A stretch of DNA of 64,000 bases from positions 1 through 64,000 of the forward strand of contig NZ_FOMQ01000002.1 in NCBI RefSeq assembly GCF_900112675.1, written 5' to 3'. Below the pieces are notes generated by a model. It was not told the origin of the DNA. It ran no database searches and saw nothing but the letters and a program-made list of their open reading frames with translations. Position 1 is the first letter of the stretch. Each line of letters opens with the position of its first letter. Of the stretch, positions 56,553 to 64,000 are shown in pieces. The position numbers and the translations under genes are program-made. Source of the DNA: Paracidovorax konjaci (GTDB lineage Bacteria; Pseudomonadota; Gammaproteobacteria; Burkholderiales; Burkholderiaceae_C).

Positions 56553-58358
56553 ATGCCGATCTACACGCCCCCCCTGCGCGACATGCAATTCGTCCTCCAC
56601 GAGGTCTTCCAGGTCACGGAGGAGTTCAAGGCGATCCCCCGGCATGCGGAGGTCGATGCCGACACGGTCAATGCCGTGCTGGAAGAGGCCGGCAAGTTCG
56701 CTGCGGGCGTGGCGTTTCCGCTGAACATCAGCGGCGACGAGGAAGGCTGCCACCTCGACAAGGCGACGCATGAAGTCACCACGCCCAAAGGCTTCAAGGA
56801 GGCCTACGGGCAGTACGTGGAGGGCGGCTGGGCGGCGCTGTCGTGCGAGCCCGAGTACGGCGGACAGGGCCTGCCGTTCGTGCTCAACCAATGCCTCTAC
56901 GAAATGCTCAACAGCGCCAACCAGGCCTGGACGATGTACCCCGGCCTGTCGCATGGCGCGTACGAAGCCCTGCATGCGCACGGCACGCCCGAGCAGAAGA
57001 AGCTCTACCTGCCCAAGCTGACCAGCGGCGAGTGGACCGGCACGATGTGCCTGACCGAGCCCCACTGCGGCACCGACCTGGGACTGCTGCGCACCAAGGC
57101 CGAGCCCGTGGCGGGCGCGCCCGAAGGCACCTACAAGATCACCGGCAACAAGATCTTCATCAGCGCGGGCGAGCACGACTTCACCGAGAACATCGTGCAC
57201 CTGGTGCTGGCCCGCCTGCCCGATGCGCCCAAGGGCAGCAAGGGCATCAGCCTGTTCGTCGTGCCCAAGTTCAACGTGAACGCCGATGGCTCGCTGGGCG
57301 AGCGCAATCCGATCTTCTGCGCGGGCCTGGAGCACAAGATGGGCATCCACGGCAACGCGACGGCGCAGATCGCCATCGACGGTGCCATCGGCACGCTGGT
57401 GGGCCAGCCGCACAAGGGCCTCGCCGCGATGTTCGTGATGATGAACGCCGCGCGCCTGGGCGTGGGCAACCAGTCGCTGGGCCTGACGGAAGTGGCCTTC
57501 CAGAACGCGCTGGCCTACGCGAAGGACCGCACGCAGATGCGCAGCCTCTCGGGCACCAAGGCCAAGGACAAGGACGCCGACCCGATCATCGTGCATCCCG
57601 ACGTGCGCAAGATGCTGCTCACGGCCAAGGCCTATGCCGAGGGGGCGCGCGCGCTGCAGATCTACTGCACGCTGCTGCTGGACAAGGCGCACAGCCATCC
57701 CGACGAGAAGGTGCGCAAGGACAGCGACGAACTCGTCGCGCTGCTCACGCCCATCGTCAAGGCCTTCATCACCGACAACGGCCACATCGCCACCAACGCG
57801 TGCATGCAGGTCTTCGGCGGCCATGGCTTCATCAAGGAATGGGGCATGGAGCAGTTCGTGCGGGACAACCGCATCAACATGATCTACGAAGGCACCAACA
57901 CCATCCAGTCGCTGGACCTGCTGGGCCGCAAGATCCTGGGCAACAACGGTGCGACGCTCAAGAAGTTCGGCAAGCTGGTGGGCAAGCTGGTCGAAGAGGA
58001 GGGCGTGAACGAGAAGATGGCCGAATTCATCAACCCCATCGCCTACCTGGGCGACCAGATGACCAAGTTCACCACCGAGATCGGCTTCAAGGGATTCCAG
58101 AACCCCGACGAAGTCGGCGCTGCCGCCGTGGATTACCTGCGCGTGGCGGGCCACCTCGTGTTCGGCTACATGTTCGCGCGCATGGCGCAGGTGGCGCTGC
58201 GCAAGATCGCCGCCGGCGACACCGATCCGTTCTACCAGGCCAAGCTGCAGACGGCACGCTTCTATTTCGCCAAGCTGTTCCCCGAGACGGCCACCCTGAT
58301 GCGCACGGCGCGCGCCGGCTCCAAGCCGCTCATGGACACCGACGCGGCCCTGGCCTGA
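56553..58358 (+). CDS. Acyl-CoA dehydrogenase (long form, DmdC/FadE-type)
   Basis: A 601-residue flavoprotein from ATG 56553 after AAGGAG. N-terminal acyl-CoA dehydrogenase domain, FAD/substrate loop TMCLTEPHCGTDLGLLRTKA, C-terminal catalytic Glu in NMIYEGTNTIQSLDLLGRK, and an extra C-terminal helical domain of about 120 residues typical of the long subfamily. It catalyses the first, trans-2-forming step of beta-oxidation and passes electrons to ETF. First structural gene of the cluster after the TetR gene. Confidence 0.94.
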   Translation: MPIYTPPLRDMQFVLHEVFQVTEEFKAIPRHAEVDADTVNAVLEEAGKFAAGVAFPLNISGDEEGCHLDKATHEVTTPKGFKEAYGQYVEGGWAALSCEPEYGGQGLPFVLNQCLYEMLNSANQAWTMYPGLSHGAYEALHAHGTPEQKKLYLPKLTSGEWTGTMCLTEPHCGTDLGLLRTKAEPVAGAPEGTYKITGNKIFISAGEHDFTENIVHLVLARLPDAPKGSKGISLFVVPKFNVNADGSLGERNPIFCAGLEHKMGIHGNATAQIAIDGAIGTLVGQPHKGLAAMFVMMNAARLGVGNQSLGLTEVAFQNALAYAKDRTQMRSLSGTKAKDKDADPIIVHPDVRKMLLTAKAYAEGARALQIYCTLLLDKAHSHPDEKVRKDSDELVALLTPIVKAFITDNGHIATNACMQVFGGHGFIKEWGMEQFVRDNRINMIYEGTNTIQSLDLLGRKILGNNGATLKKFGKLVGKLVEEEGVNEKMAEFINPIAYLGDQMTKFTTEIGFKGFQNPDEVGAAAVDYLRVAGHLVFGYMFARMAQVALRKIAAGDTDPFYQAKLQTARFYFAKLFPETATLMRTARAGSKPLMDTDAALA

Positions 58359-58380
58359 CGCCGGAAGCCTCCCGCCCTTG

Positions 58381-58443
58381 TTTGAACAAAAACGCACGGA
58401 TGTCGCCATGAAATCTACATTGTTTGCTATTGTTTTGGTAGCG
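58381..58443 (+). repeat. Dispersed repeat copy D, supplies start and signal peptide of next gene
   Basis: 63 bases: TTTGAACA, AAAACGCACGGATG, TCGCCATGAAATCTACAT and TGTTTGCTATTGTTTTGGTA, then GCG. It shares AAAACGCACGGATG with copy B and GCTATTGTTTTGG with copy C. The DUF2147 gene's ATG (58408) and most of its signal peptide (MKSTLFAIVLVA) lie within it, in the same frame as the other coding copies. Confidence 0.85.
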
Positions 58444-58842
58444 TCCGCGCTGCCGTCCTGGGCCCAGGTCTCCCCGGTGGGGACCTGGCGCAGCATCGAT
58501 GACAAGAGCGGCGAGGCCAAGGCAGAGATCCGTATCGCCGAGGCGGACGGCACCCTGTCGGGCCGCATCGAGAAGTCGCTCAAGAAGGACACCAAGCCCG
58601 ATGCCACCTGCACCGAATGCTCGGACGACCGCAAGGGCCAGCCCATCGCCGGCCTGGAGATCATCCGCGGCGGCAAGAAGGCCGAAGGCAAGGACGTCTG
58701 GGAGGGCGGCAAGATCCTCGACCCCGAGAACGGCAAGGAATACCGCGCCAGCTTCACGCCCATCGAGGGCGGCGCCAAGCTGGAAGTGCGCGGCTACCTG
58801 GGCCCGTTCTGGCGCACCCAGGTCTGGCAGCGCGTGCAGTAG
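58408..58842 (+). CDS. Secreted DUF2147-type protein
   Basis: A 144-residue protein from ATG 58408 (TTG 58378 is possible but would place charged residues before the signal). Signal peptide MKSTLFAIVLVASALPSWAQ, then the DUF2147 beta-barrel-like domain: VGTWRSIDDKSGEAKAEIRI, SGRIEKSLKKD, ATCTECSDDRKGQPIAGLEI and RGYLGPFWRTQVWQRV. The CTEC pair may form a disulfide. The family function is unknown, but the gene regularly sits within betaproteobacterial fatty-acid degradation clusters. The first 12 residues come from the dispersed repeat. Confidence 0.88.
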   Translation: MKSTLFAIVLVASALPSWAQVSPVGTWRSIDDKSGEAKAEIRIAEADGTLSGRIEKSLKKDTKPDATCTECSDDRKGQPIAGLEIIRGGKKAEGKDVWEGGKILDPENGKEYRASFTPIEGGAKLEVRGYLGPFWRTQVWQRVQ

Positions 58843-58979
58843 GCGCGGCCCGCAAAACGCTTCCGGCGCCGTTGCCGCGCGTTGCTGACCGACCGGCGCT
58901 GCCTGCGGCGCGGAGCCCCGCCAGAACCGCTTTGCCGCGTCGTGCCGACCGCTCTCCACCAATCCACAAGAAATCCACC

Positions 58980-61400
58980 ATGTCCCGATTCCAAGTGAAG
59001 AAAGTCGCCGTGCTCGGCGCGGGCGTGATGGGCGCGCAGATCGCCGCCCACCTCGCCAACGTGAAGGTTCCCGTGGTGCTGTTCGACCTGCCTGCCAAGG
59101 AAGGCCCGAAGAACGGCATCGTCACCAAGGCCATCGAGGGGCTCAAGAAGCTCAAGCCCGCGCCGCTGGGCGTGGTGGACGATGCCGCCCTCATCGGCCA
59201 GGCCAATTACGAAGAGCATCTGGAGCAGTTGCGCGAATGCGACCTCATCATCGAGGCCATCGCGGAGCGCATGGACTGGAAGCTCGACCTCTACCGGAAG
59301 ATCGCTCCGTTCGTCGCGCCGACCGCCATCGTGGCGTCCAACACCTCGGGGCTGTCGATCACGAAGCTCAGCGAGGCGCTGCCCGATGCCATCAAGCCGC
59401 GCTTCTGCGGCATCCACTTCTTCAACCCTCCGCGCTACATGGCGCTGGTGGAATTGATCGACACGCCCACGACACGGCCCGAAGTGCTCGACCAGCTCGA
59501 AGCCTTCGTGACCAGCGGCCTGGGCAAGGGCGTGGTGCGCGCGCACGACACGCCCAACTTCATCGCCAATCGCGTCGGCATCGCCGGCATGCTGGCGACG
59601 ATGAAGGAAGTGGAGAACTTCGGCCTCACCTTCGACGTGGTGGACGACCTCACGGGCAAGAAGCTCGGCCGCGCCAGCAGCGGCACCTTCCGCACGGCCG
59701 ACGTGGTGGGCCTGGACACCATGGCCCACGTCATCAAGACCCTGCAGGACAACCTGACCGAGGAGACCGACCCGTTCTACGGCAGCTTCGGCACGCCCGA
59801 AGTGTTGGCCAAGCTCATCGAGATGAAGAACCTCGGCCAGAAATCCAAGGCCGGCTTCTACAAGAAGGTGGGCCGCGACATCCTGCGCTTCGACCTGGAA
59901 AGCGGTGAGTACGTACCCGGCGGCCAGAAGGCCGACGAGGTCTATGGCCGCATGCTGAAGAAACCCGCGGGCGAGCGCCTGAAGCTGCTGCGCAACGCCG
60001 AGGGCGCGCAGGGCCGCTTCCTGTGGGCCATCCTGCGCAACAGCTTCCACTACGCCGCCGTGCACCTCGCCACGATCGCCGACAACGCCCGCGACGTGGA
60101 CCAGGCCATGCGCTGGGGCTTCGGCATGAAGCAGGGCCCGTTCGAGCTGTGGCAGGAGGCCGGCTGGCTCGATGTGGCGAAGATGATCCAGGAGGACATC
60201 GACGCCGGCAAGGCGCTCAGCAAGGCGCCGCTGCCCGAGTGGGTGTTCAAGGGCCCGGTGGCCGAAGCCGGTGGGGTCCACACGGCCGAAGGCTCGTGGA
60301 GCGCCTCGAAGGGGGCGTTCGTGCCGCGCCGCCAGTTGCCGGTGTATGGGCGCCAGCACTTCCCCGAGAAGCTGCTTGGCGAAAGCCTGCCCGACTGGCG
60401 CAAGGCTGGCACCACGGTGGCCGAGTCCGATGCGCTGCGCACCTGGACCCTCGACGGGCACGCGAGCCCCTCCGGCAGCCGGATCCTCATCGCGAGCATC
60501 AAGAGCAAGATGCACGCGATCAGCCCCGACGTGATGGAAGGGCTCGTCGAAGCCGTCGATACCGCCGAGCGCGAATACGACGGCCTGGTGATCTGGTCCG
60601 GTGACGCGCCCTTCAGCGTGGGCGCCGACCTGGCCGCCACGATGCCGGCCTTCGTGGTCGCGGGCATCTCGGCCATCGAGGGCGTGGAGCAGGAACTGCA
60701 GAACCTCATGCTGCGCCTGCGCTATGCCCAGGTGCCCGTGGTGTCCGCCATCCATGGCATGGCGCTGGGCGGCGGCTGCGAGCTGGCCGTCTATTCGGCG
60801 CGCCGCGTGGCGCACATGGAGAGCTACATCGGCCTCGTCGAAGTGGGCGTGGGTCTGGTGCCGGGCGCCGGCGGACTGACCTACATCGCCCGCCGTGCAG
60901 CCGAGAACGCGGCCGCCTCCACGGGCAAGGACCTGCTGCCGTTCCTGACCGAAGGCTTCACCGCCGCGGCCATGGCCAAGGTGGGCACCAGCGCGCTGGA
61001 GTCCCGCAAGCTCGGCTACCTGCTGGAGAGCGACGTCGTCGTGCCGCACAAGGACGAGGTGCTGTTCGTCGCGCTGAACGAAGCCCGCGCCATGGCCGCG
61101 AGCGGCTGGCGCGCGCCGCACCGGCGCCTGTTCCCCGTGGCGGGCCGCAGCGGCATCGCCACCATCCGCGGCTCGCTGGTGAACATGCGCGACGGCGGAT
61201 TCATCAGCGACCACGACCAGCACATCGCCACGCTGATCGCAGAGATCGTCTGCGGCGGCGACGTGGATGCCGGCACGCTGGTGAGCGAGGAATACCTGAT
61301 GGCCCTGGAGCGCAAGGCGTTCTGCAGCCTGATCCAGCATCCGAAGACGCAGGAGCGCATCCTGGGCATGCTCAACACCGGCAAGCCGCTGCGCAATTGA
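58980..61400 (+). CDS. 3-hydroxyacyl-CoA dehydrogenase / enoyl-CoA hydratase (FadN-type)
   Basis: An 806-residue bifunctional enzyme from ATG 58980. Domain order is 3-hydroxyacyl-CoA dehydrogenase first (VAVLGAGVMGAQIAAHLANV Rossmann motif; SNTSGLSITKLSEALP; GIHFFNPPRYMALVELI), then an enoyl-CoA hydratase domain at 505-700 (VVSAIHGMALGGGCELAVYS; LVEVGVGLVPGAGGLTYI). That order is the reverse of E. coli FadB and matches Bacillus FadN. It performs the hydration and NAD-dependent oxidation steps. Operon with the thiolase 107 bases downstream. Confidence 0.94.
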   Translation: MSRFQVKKVAVLGAGVMGAQIAAHLANVKVPVVLFDLPAKEGPKNGIVTKAIEGLKKLKPAPLGVVDDAALIGQANYEEHLEQLRECDLIIEAIAERMDWKLDLYRKIAPFVAPTAIVASNTSGLSITKLSEALPDAIKPRFCGIHFFNPPRYMALVELIDTPTTRPEVLDQLEAFVTSGLGKGVVRAHDTPNFIANRVGIAGMLATMKEVENFGLTFDVVDDLTGKKLGRASSGTFRTADVVGLDTMAHVIKTLQDNLTEETDPFYGSFGTPEVLAKLIEMKNLGQKSKAGFYKKVGRDILRFDLESGEYVPGGQKADEVYGRMLKKPAGERLKLLRNAEGAQGRFLWAILRNSFHYAAVHLATIADNARDVDQAMRWGFGMKQGPFELWQEAGWLDVAKMIQEDIDAGKALSKAPLPEWVFKGPVAEAGGVHTAEGSWSASKGAFVPRRQLPVYGRQHFPEKLLGESLPDWRKAGTTVAESDALRTWTLDGHASPSGSRILIASIKSKMHAISPDVMEGLVEAVDTAEREYDGLVIWSGDAPFSVGADLAATMPAFVVAGISAIEGVEQELQNLMLRLRYAQVPVVSAIHGMALGGGCELAVYSARRVAHMESYIGLVEVGVGLVPGAGGLTYIARRAAENAAASTGKDLLPFLTEGFTAAAMAKVGTSALESRKLGYLLESDVVVPHKDEVLFVALNEARAMAASGWRAPHRRLFPVAGRSGIATIRGSLVNMRDGGFISDHDQHIATLIAEIVCGGDVDAGTLVSEEYLMALERKAFCSLIQHPKTQERILGMLNTGKPLRN

Positions 61401-61507
61401 ATGCAAGCCCCGAGCCGCCTCGCGCCGTTCGCCGGCCCGCCGCTGCAGCGCGGTGGATGCCGCGGCCACGGCGCCGGCTGCGGGACCAACAGATAAGGAC
61501 ATCGATC

Positions 61508-62704
61508 ATGAAGCAAGTGCAAGACGCATACATCGTCGCCGCTACGCGCACGCCCATCGGCAAGTCGCACCGGGGCTACCTCCGCAACATGCGGCCCGAC
61601 GACCTGCTGGCCACCACCCTGAAAAGCGCGCTGGCCCAGGTGCCCGGGCTGGACCCGGCCGCCATCGAGGACATCGTCTGCGGCTGCGCCATTCCCGAAG
61701 CCCAGCAGGGCTTGAACGTGGCCCGCATCGCCGCCGTGCTGGCGGGCCTGCCCACGGGCGTGGGCGGCATCACCGTGAACCGTTTCTGCGCCTCGGGCCT
61801 GTCGGCGGTACAGATGGCCGCCGACCGCATCCGTGTGGGCGAGGCCGAGGTGATGATCGCCGCGGGCGTGGAGAGCATGAGCATGGTGCCCATGATGGGC
61901 AACAGCCCCAGCCTCTCGCCGAGCATCTTCGCGCGGGACGGCGACGTGGGCATCGCCTACGGCATGGGCCTCACGGCCGAGAAGGTGGCGCAGCAGTGGA
62001 AAGTCTCTCGGGAAGACCAGGACGCGTTCGCGCTGCAGTCGCACCAGCGTGCGCTGAAGGCGCAGCAGGCCGGCGAGTTCACCGACGAGATCACGCCCAT
62101 CGAGGTGACCGATCGCACGGCCGACCTGGCCACGGGCGAGTCCGTCGCCAGGACGCGCACGGTGTCGCTCGATGAAGGCGCACGCCCGGACACCAGCCTG
62201 GAAGGCCTCGCCAAGCTCAAGACCGTGTTCGCGGCGCGTGGCTCGGTGACGGCGGGCAACAGCTCGCAGACCAGCGACGGGGCGGGTGCGCTGATCCTGG
62301 CCAGCGAGTCGGCGGTGAAGCGCTTCGGCCTGACCCCGCTCGCACGCTTCGTGAGCTACGCCAGCAAGGGCGTGCCGCCGGCCATCATGGGCATCGGACC
62401 GATCGAGGCCATTCCGGCCGCGCTGCGCTATGCGGGTCTGAAGCAGGACGACATCGACTGGTATGAGCTGAACGAAGCCTTCGCGGCGCAGTCGCTCGCC
62501 GTGGTGCGCCAGCTGGGCCTGGACCCCTCCAGGGTCAATCCGATGGGCGGCGCCATCGCGCTGGGCCACCCGCTGGGCGCCACGGGGGCCATCCGCTCGG
62601 CCACGGTGGTGCATGCCCTGCGGCGCCACAACCTCAAGCGCGGCATGGTGACCATGTGCGTGGGCATGGGGCAGGGCGCTGCAGGCATCTTCGAGCGCGT
62701 CTGA
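61508..62704 (+). CDS. fadA: Acetyl-CoA acyltransferase (thiolase)
   Basis: A 398-residue thiolase from ATG 61508 (MKQVQDAYIVAATRTPIGKS). The nucleophile Cys is in TVNRFCASGLSAVQMAAD; the NEAFAAQ, GGAIALGHPLGATGA (His) and CVGMGQGAAG (second Cys) motifs complete the active site. It releases acetyl-CoA in the last beta-oxidation step, paired with the preceding FadN-type enzyme. The symbol follows FadA by role; paralogues such as fadI cannot be excluded. Confidence 0.93.
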   Translation: MKQVQDAYIVAATRTPIGKSHRGYLRNMRPDDLLATTLKSALAQVPGLDPAAIEDIVCGCAIPEAQQGLNVARIAAVLAGLPTGVGGITVNRFCASGLSAVQMAADRIRVGEAEVMIAAGVESMSMVPMMGNSPSLSPSIFARDGDVGIAYGMGLTAEKVAQQWKVSREDQDAFALQSHQRALKAQQAGEFTDEITPIEVTDRTADLATGESVARTRTVSLDEGARPDTSLEGLAKLKTVFAARGSVTAGNSSQTSDGAGALILASESAVKRFGLTPLARFVSYASKGVPPAIMGIGPIEAIPAALRYAGLKQDDIDWYELNEAFAAQSLAVVRQLGLDPSRVNPMGGAIALGHPLGATGAIRSATVVHALRRHNLKRGMVTMCVGMGQGAAGIFERV

Positions 62705-62791
62705 GCGAGAAAGAAAGCCCCCGCCGGGCCGGGCGCGTCACTTGCATGACGGCCCGGCCCGGCGTTCGTCGGCACACTGGAGCCCCACACC

Positions 62792-63643
62792 ATGACCGTT
62801 GCTGCTGCTGCCTCTTCCCCTCCCACCCATCCGCTCGACGACGCGCTGGTGCTCGGCGCCGTGGCCCCGGGCCAGTACACCGCACGCACGTCGCCGGCCT
62901 ACTGGAACATGGTCGGACCGTTCGGCGGCATCACGGCCGCCACATTGCTGCGCGCCGTGCTCCAGCACCCGGACCGGCTGGGCGATCCGCTGTCGCTCAC
63001 CGTGAACTACGCGGGCGCCATTGCCGAAGGCGAGTTCACCGTGCAGGCGTTGCCCGTGCGCACCAACCGCTCGACCCAGCACTGGACCCTGTCCATCCTG
63101 CAACCCGGAGCCGACGGTGCGCCGGTCGTGACCACCACGGCCACCGCCGTGACCGCGGTGCGGCGCGAGACCTGGAGCCTTCCGGACACGCCCATGCCGG
63201 AAACGCAAGGTCCCGAGGGGCTGGAGCGTGTCACGCGCGGCATGCCCGTGCAATGGCTGGACCGCTACGACCTGCGGCCCGTATCGGGAGCATTGCCCGT
63301 GCATTGGGACGGCGGCAGCGGCGACAGCAGCCTGAGCCGGCTCTGGATGCGCGATGAGCCTGCGCGCCCGCTCGACTTCTGCGCGCTCGCCGCCCTGGCC
63401 GATGTATTCTTCCCGCGGGTGTGGCTGCGCCGCGCACGCCAGGTGCCCGCCGGAACCGTGTCGCTCACGGTGTACTTCCATGCCAGCAGCGAGCAACTGG
63501 CAGCCACGGGCAGCGGCCACCTGCTGGGGCAGGCGCGGGCGCAGGAGTTCCGCAACGGCTTTTTCGACCAGACGGCGCAGCTCTGGAACCAGCGCGGCAC
63601 CATGCTCGCGAGCAGCCACCAGATCGTCTACTACAAAGAGTGA
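62792..63643 (+). CDS. Acyl-CoA thioesterase, double hot-dog (TesB-like)
   Basis: A 283-residue protein with two hot-dog domains: N-terminal PAYWNMVGPFGGITAATLLRA, linker, and C-terminal PARPLDFCALAALADVFFP with FFDQTAQLWNQRGTMLASSHQ. The ending SHQIVYYKE is typical of the acyl-CoA thioesterase family. It may release fatty acids or dispose of blocked intermediates during fatty acid degradation. It lies 87 bases after the thiolase gene. Confidence 0.88.
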   Translation: MTVAAAASSPPTHPLDDALVLGAVAPGQYTARTSPAYWNMVGPFGGITAATLLRAVLQHPDRLGDPLSLTVNYAGAIAEGEFTVQALPVRTNRSTQHWTLSILQPGADGAPVVTTTATAVTAVRRETWSLPDTPMPETQGPEGLERVTRGMPVQWLDRYDLRPVSGALPVHWDGGSGDSSLSRLWMRDEPARPLDFCALAALADVFFPRVWLRRARQVPAGTVSLTVYFHASSEQLAATGSGHLLGQARAQEFRNGFFDQTAQLWNQRGTMLASSHQIVYYKE

Positions 63644-63737
63644 GCCGCTCCGGCGGGCCAGGCACGGTGCCGGTGCCGTGGGCGCGCCATCTTGCTCTTT
63701 CCCTCTTCTTTTTTCTCCCGTTCCGCAGGAGCCCCGC

Positions 63738-64000
63738 ATGACCGAAAACCAGGACATCCTCGTACACACCGAATCGGGCGTGACGACCATCACCTTCAAC
63801 CGTGTGGAGAAAAAGAACTCCATCACACGCGCCATGTATGCCGCGCTCGCCGACGCTTTCGAGGCCGTGGCCCAGGATGCTGCCGTGCGCGTGGTGGTGC
63901 TGCAGGGCGACGTGGCCATCTTCAGCGCCGGCAACGACATCGGGGACTTCCTCAACAACCCGCCCTCCACGCAGGAGTCGCCGGTCTTTCGCTTCCTGCG
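63738..64000 (+). CDS. Enoyl-CoA hydratase/isomerase, N-terminal part (cut by window edge)
   Basis: From ATG 63738, after GCAGGAGC, 87 residues are readable before the window ends. The crotonase-fold start TITFNRVEKKNSITRAMYAA, and the oxyanion-loop region VVLQGDVAIFSAGNDIGDFL are clear. Such enzymes hydrate trans-2-enoyl-CoA or shift double bonds. It is likely an auxiliary enzyme in the beta-oxidation cluster. Confidence 0.9.
   Translation, partial: MTENQDILVHTESGVTTITFNRVEKKNSITRAMYAALADAFEAVAQDAAVRVVVLQGDVAIFSAGNDIGDFLNNPPSTQESPVFRFL

Overview
The window is high-GC, gene-dense chromosomal DNA of a betaproteobacterium. Protein sequences and gene orders (corC-lnt, fabA-fabB, separate glyQ and glyS, a gspE-to-gspD type II secretion operon, argB near slmA, phasin next to a PhaD-like regulator) point to the Comamonadaceae, most likely Acidovorax/Paracidovorax. 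That placement is inference from sequence character; no database search was run.

Layout. 0-4.1 kb: the 5' end of a type VI secretion vgrG leaving the window on the minus strand, then corC-lnt and a LysR regulator divergent from a periplasmic asparaginase, with a perfect inverted repeat between them. 5.6-15.4 kb: housekeeping genes (fabA-fabB, a di-heme cytochrome c, glyQ-glyS, a small membrane protein, gmhB, plsC, a YgjP-type metalloprotease-fold protein, a rhodanese). 15.4-21.4 kb: a multi-membrane-span protein with an OmpA-type C-terminus, a BON-LysM protein, coaX, a TPR-like protein, a PhaD-like TetR regulator and a phasin. 21.5-25.1 kb: the four dTDP-L-rhamnose genes rfbB-D-A-C. 25.1-27.0 kb: an unassigned, possibly GH42-like exported protein. 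27.2-38.5 kb: type II secretion operon gspE-F-G-H-I-J-K-L-M-(C-like)-D plus a lipoprotein. 39.0-41.6 kb: an S-layer-like exported protein and a parvulin prolyl isomerase. 41.7-51.6 kb: O-polysaccharide export (wzm-wzt) and glycan-building genes, including a 1303-residue methyltransferase/coiled-coil/glycosyltransferase fusion. 51.7-55.7 kb: argB, a two-component system, slmA. 55.8-64 kb: a fatty-acid beta-oxidation cluster behind a TetR regulator.

How the genes may work together. From about 21.5 to 51.6 kb the window looks like one cell-envelope island: rhamnose-nucleotide synthesis, a type II secretion machine, an abundant four-cysteine surface protein, a periplasmic prolyl isomerase and an ABC-transporter-dependent O-polysaccharide pathway. 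The simplest reading is a type II-secreted surface layer anchored on O-polysaccharide, comparable with the Aeromonas A-layer arrangement. This is a hypothesis.

The most unusual signal is a dispersed repeat of about 60-65 bp present five times (1942, 13136, 14056, 54297, 58381). Four copies lie inside genes, on the coding strand and in the same reading frame, giving related peptides of the form K-R-T-D-A-A-G-S-I-E-K-F-A-I-V-L-G-A. One copy sits in the dimerisation hairpin of a sensor kinase, one forms the start codon and signal peptide of a secreted protein, one lengthens the N-terminus of the YgjP-type protein, and a diverged one lies in a membrane segment of Lnt. The behaviour resembles the protein-invading palindromic elements of Rickettsia, but the sequence is different.
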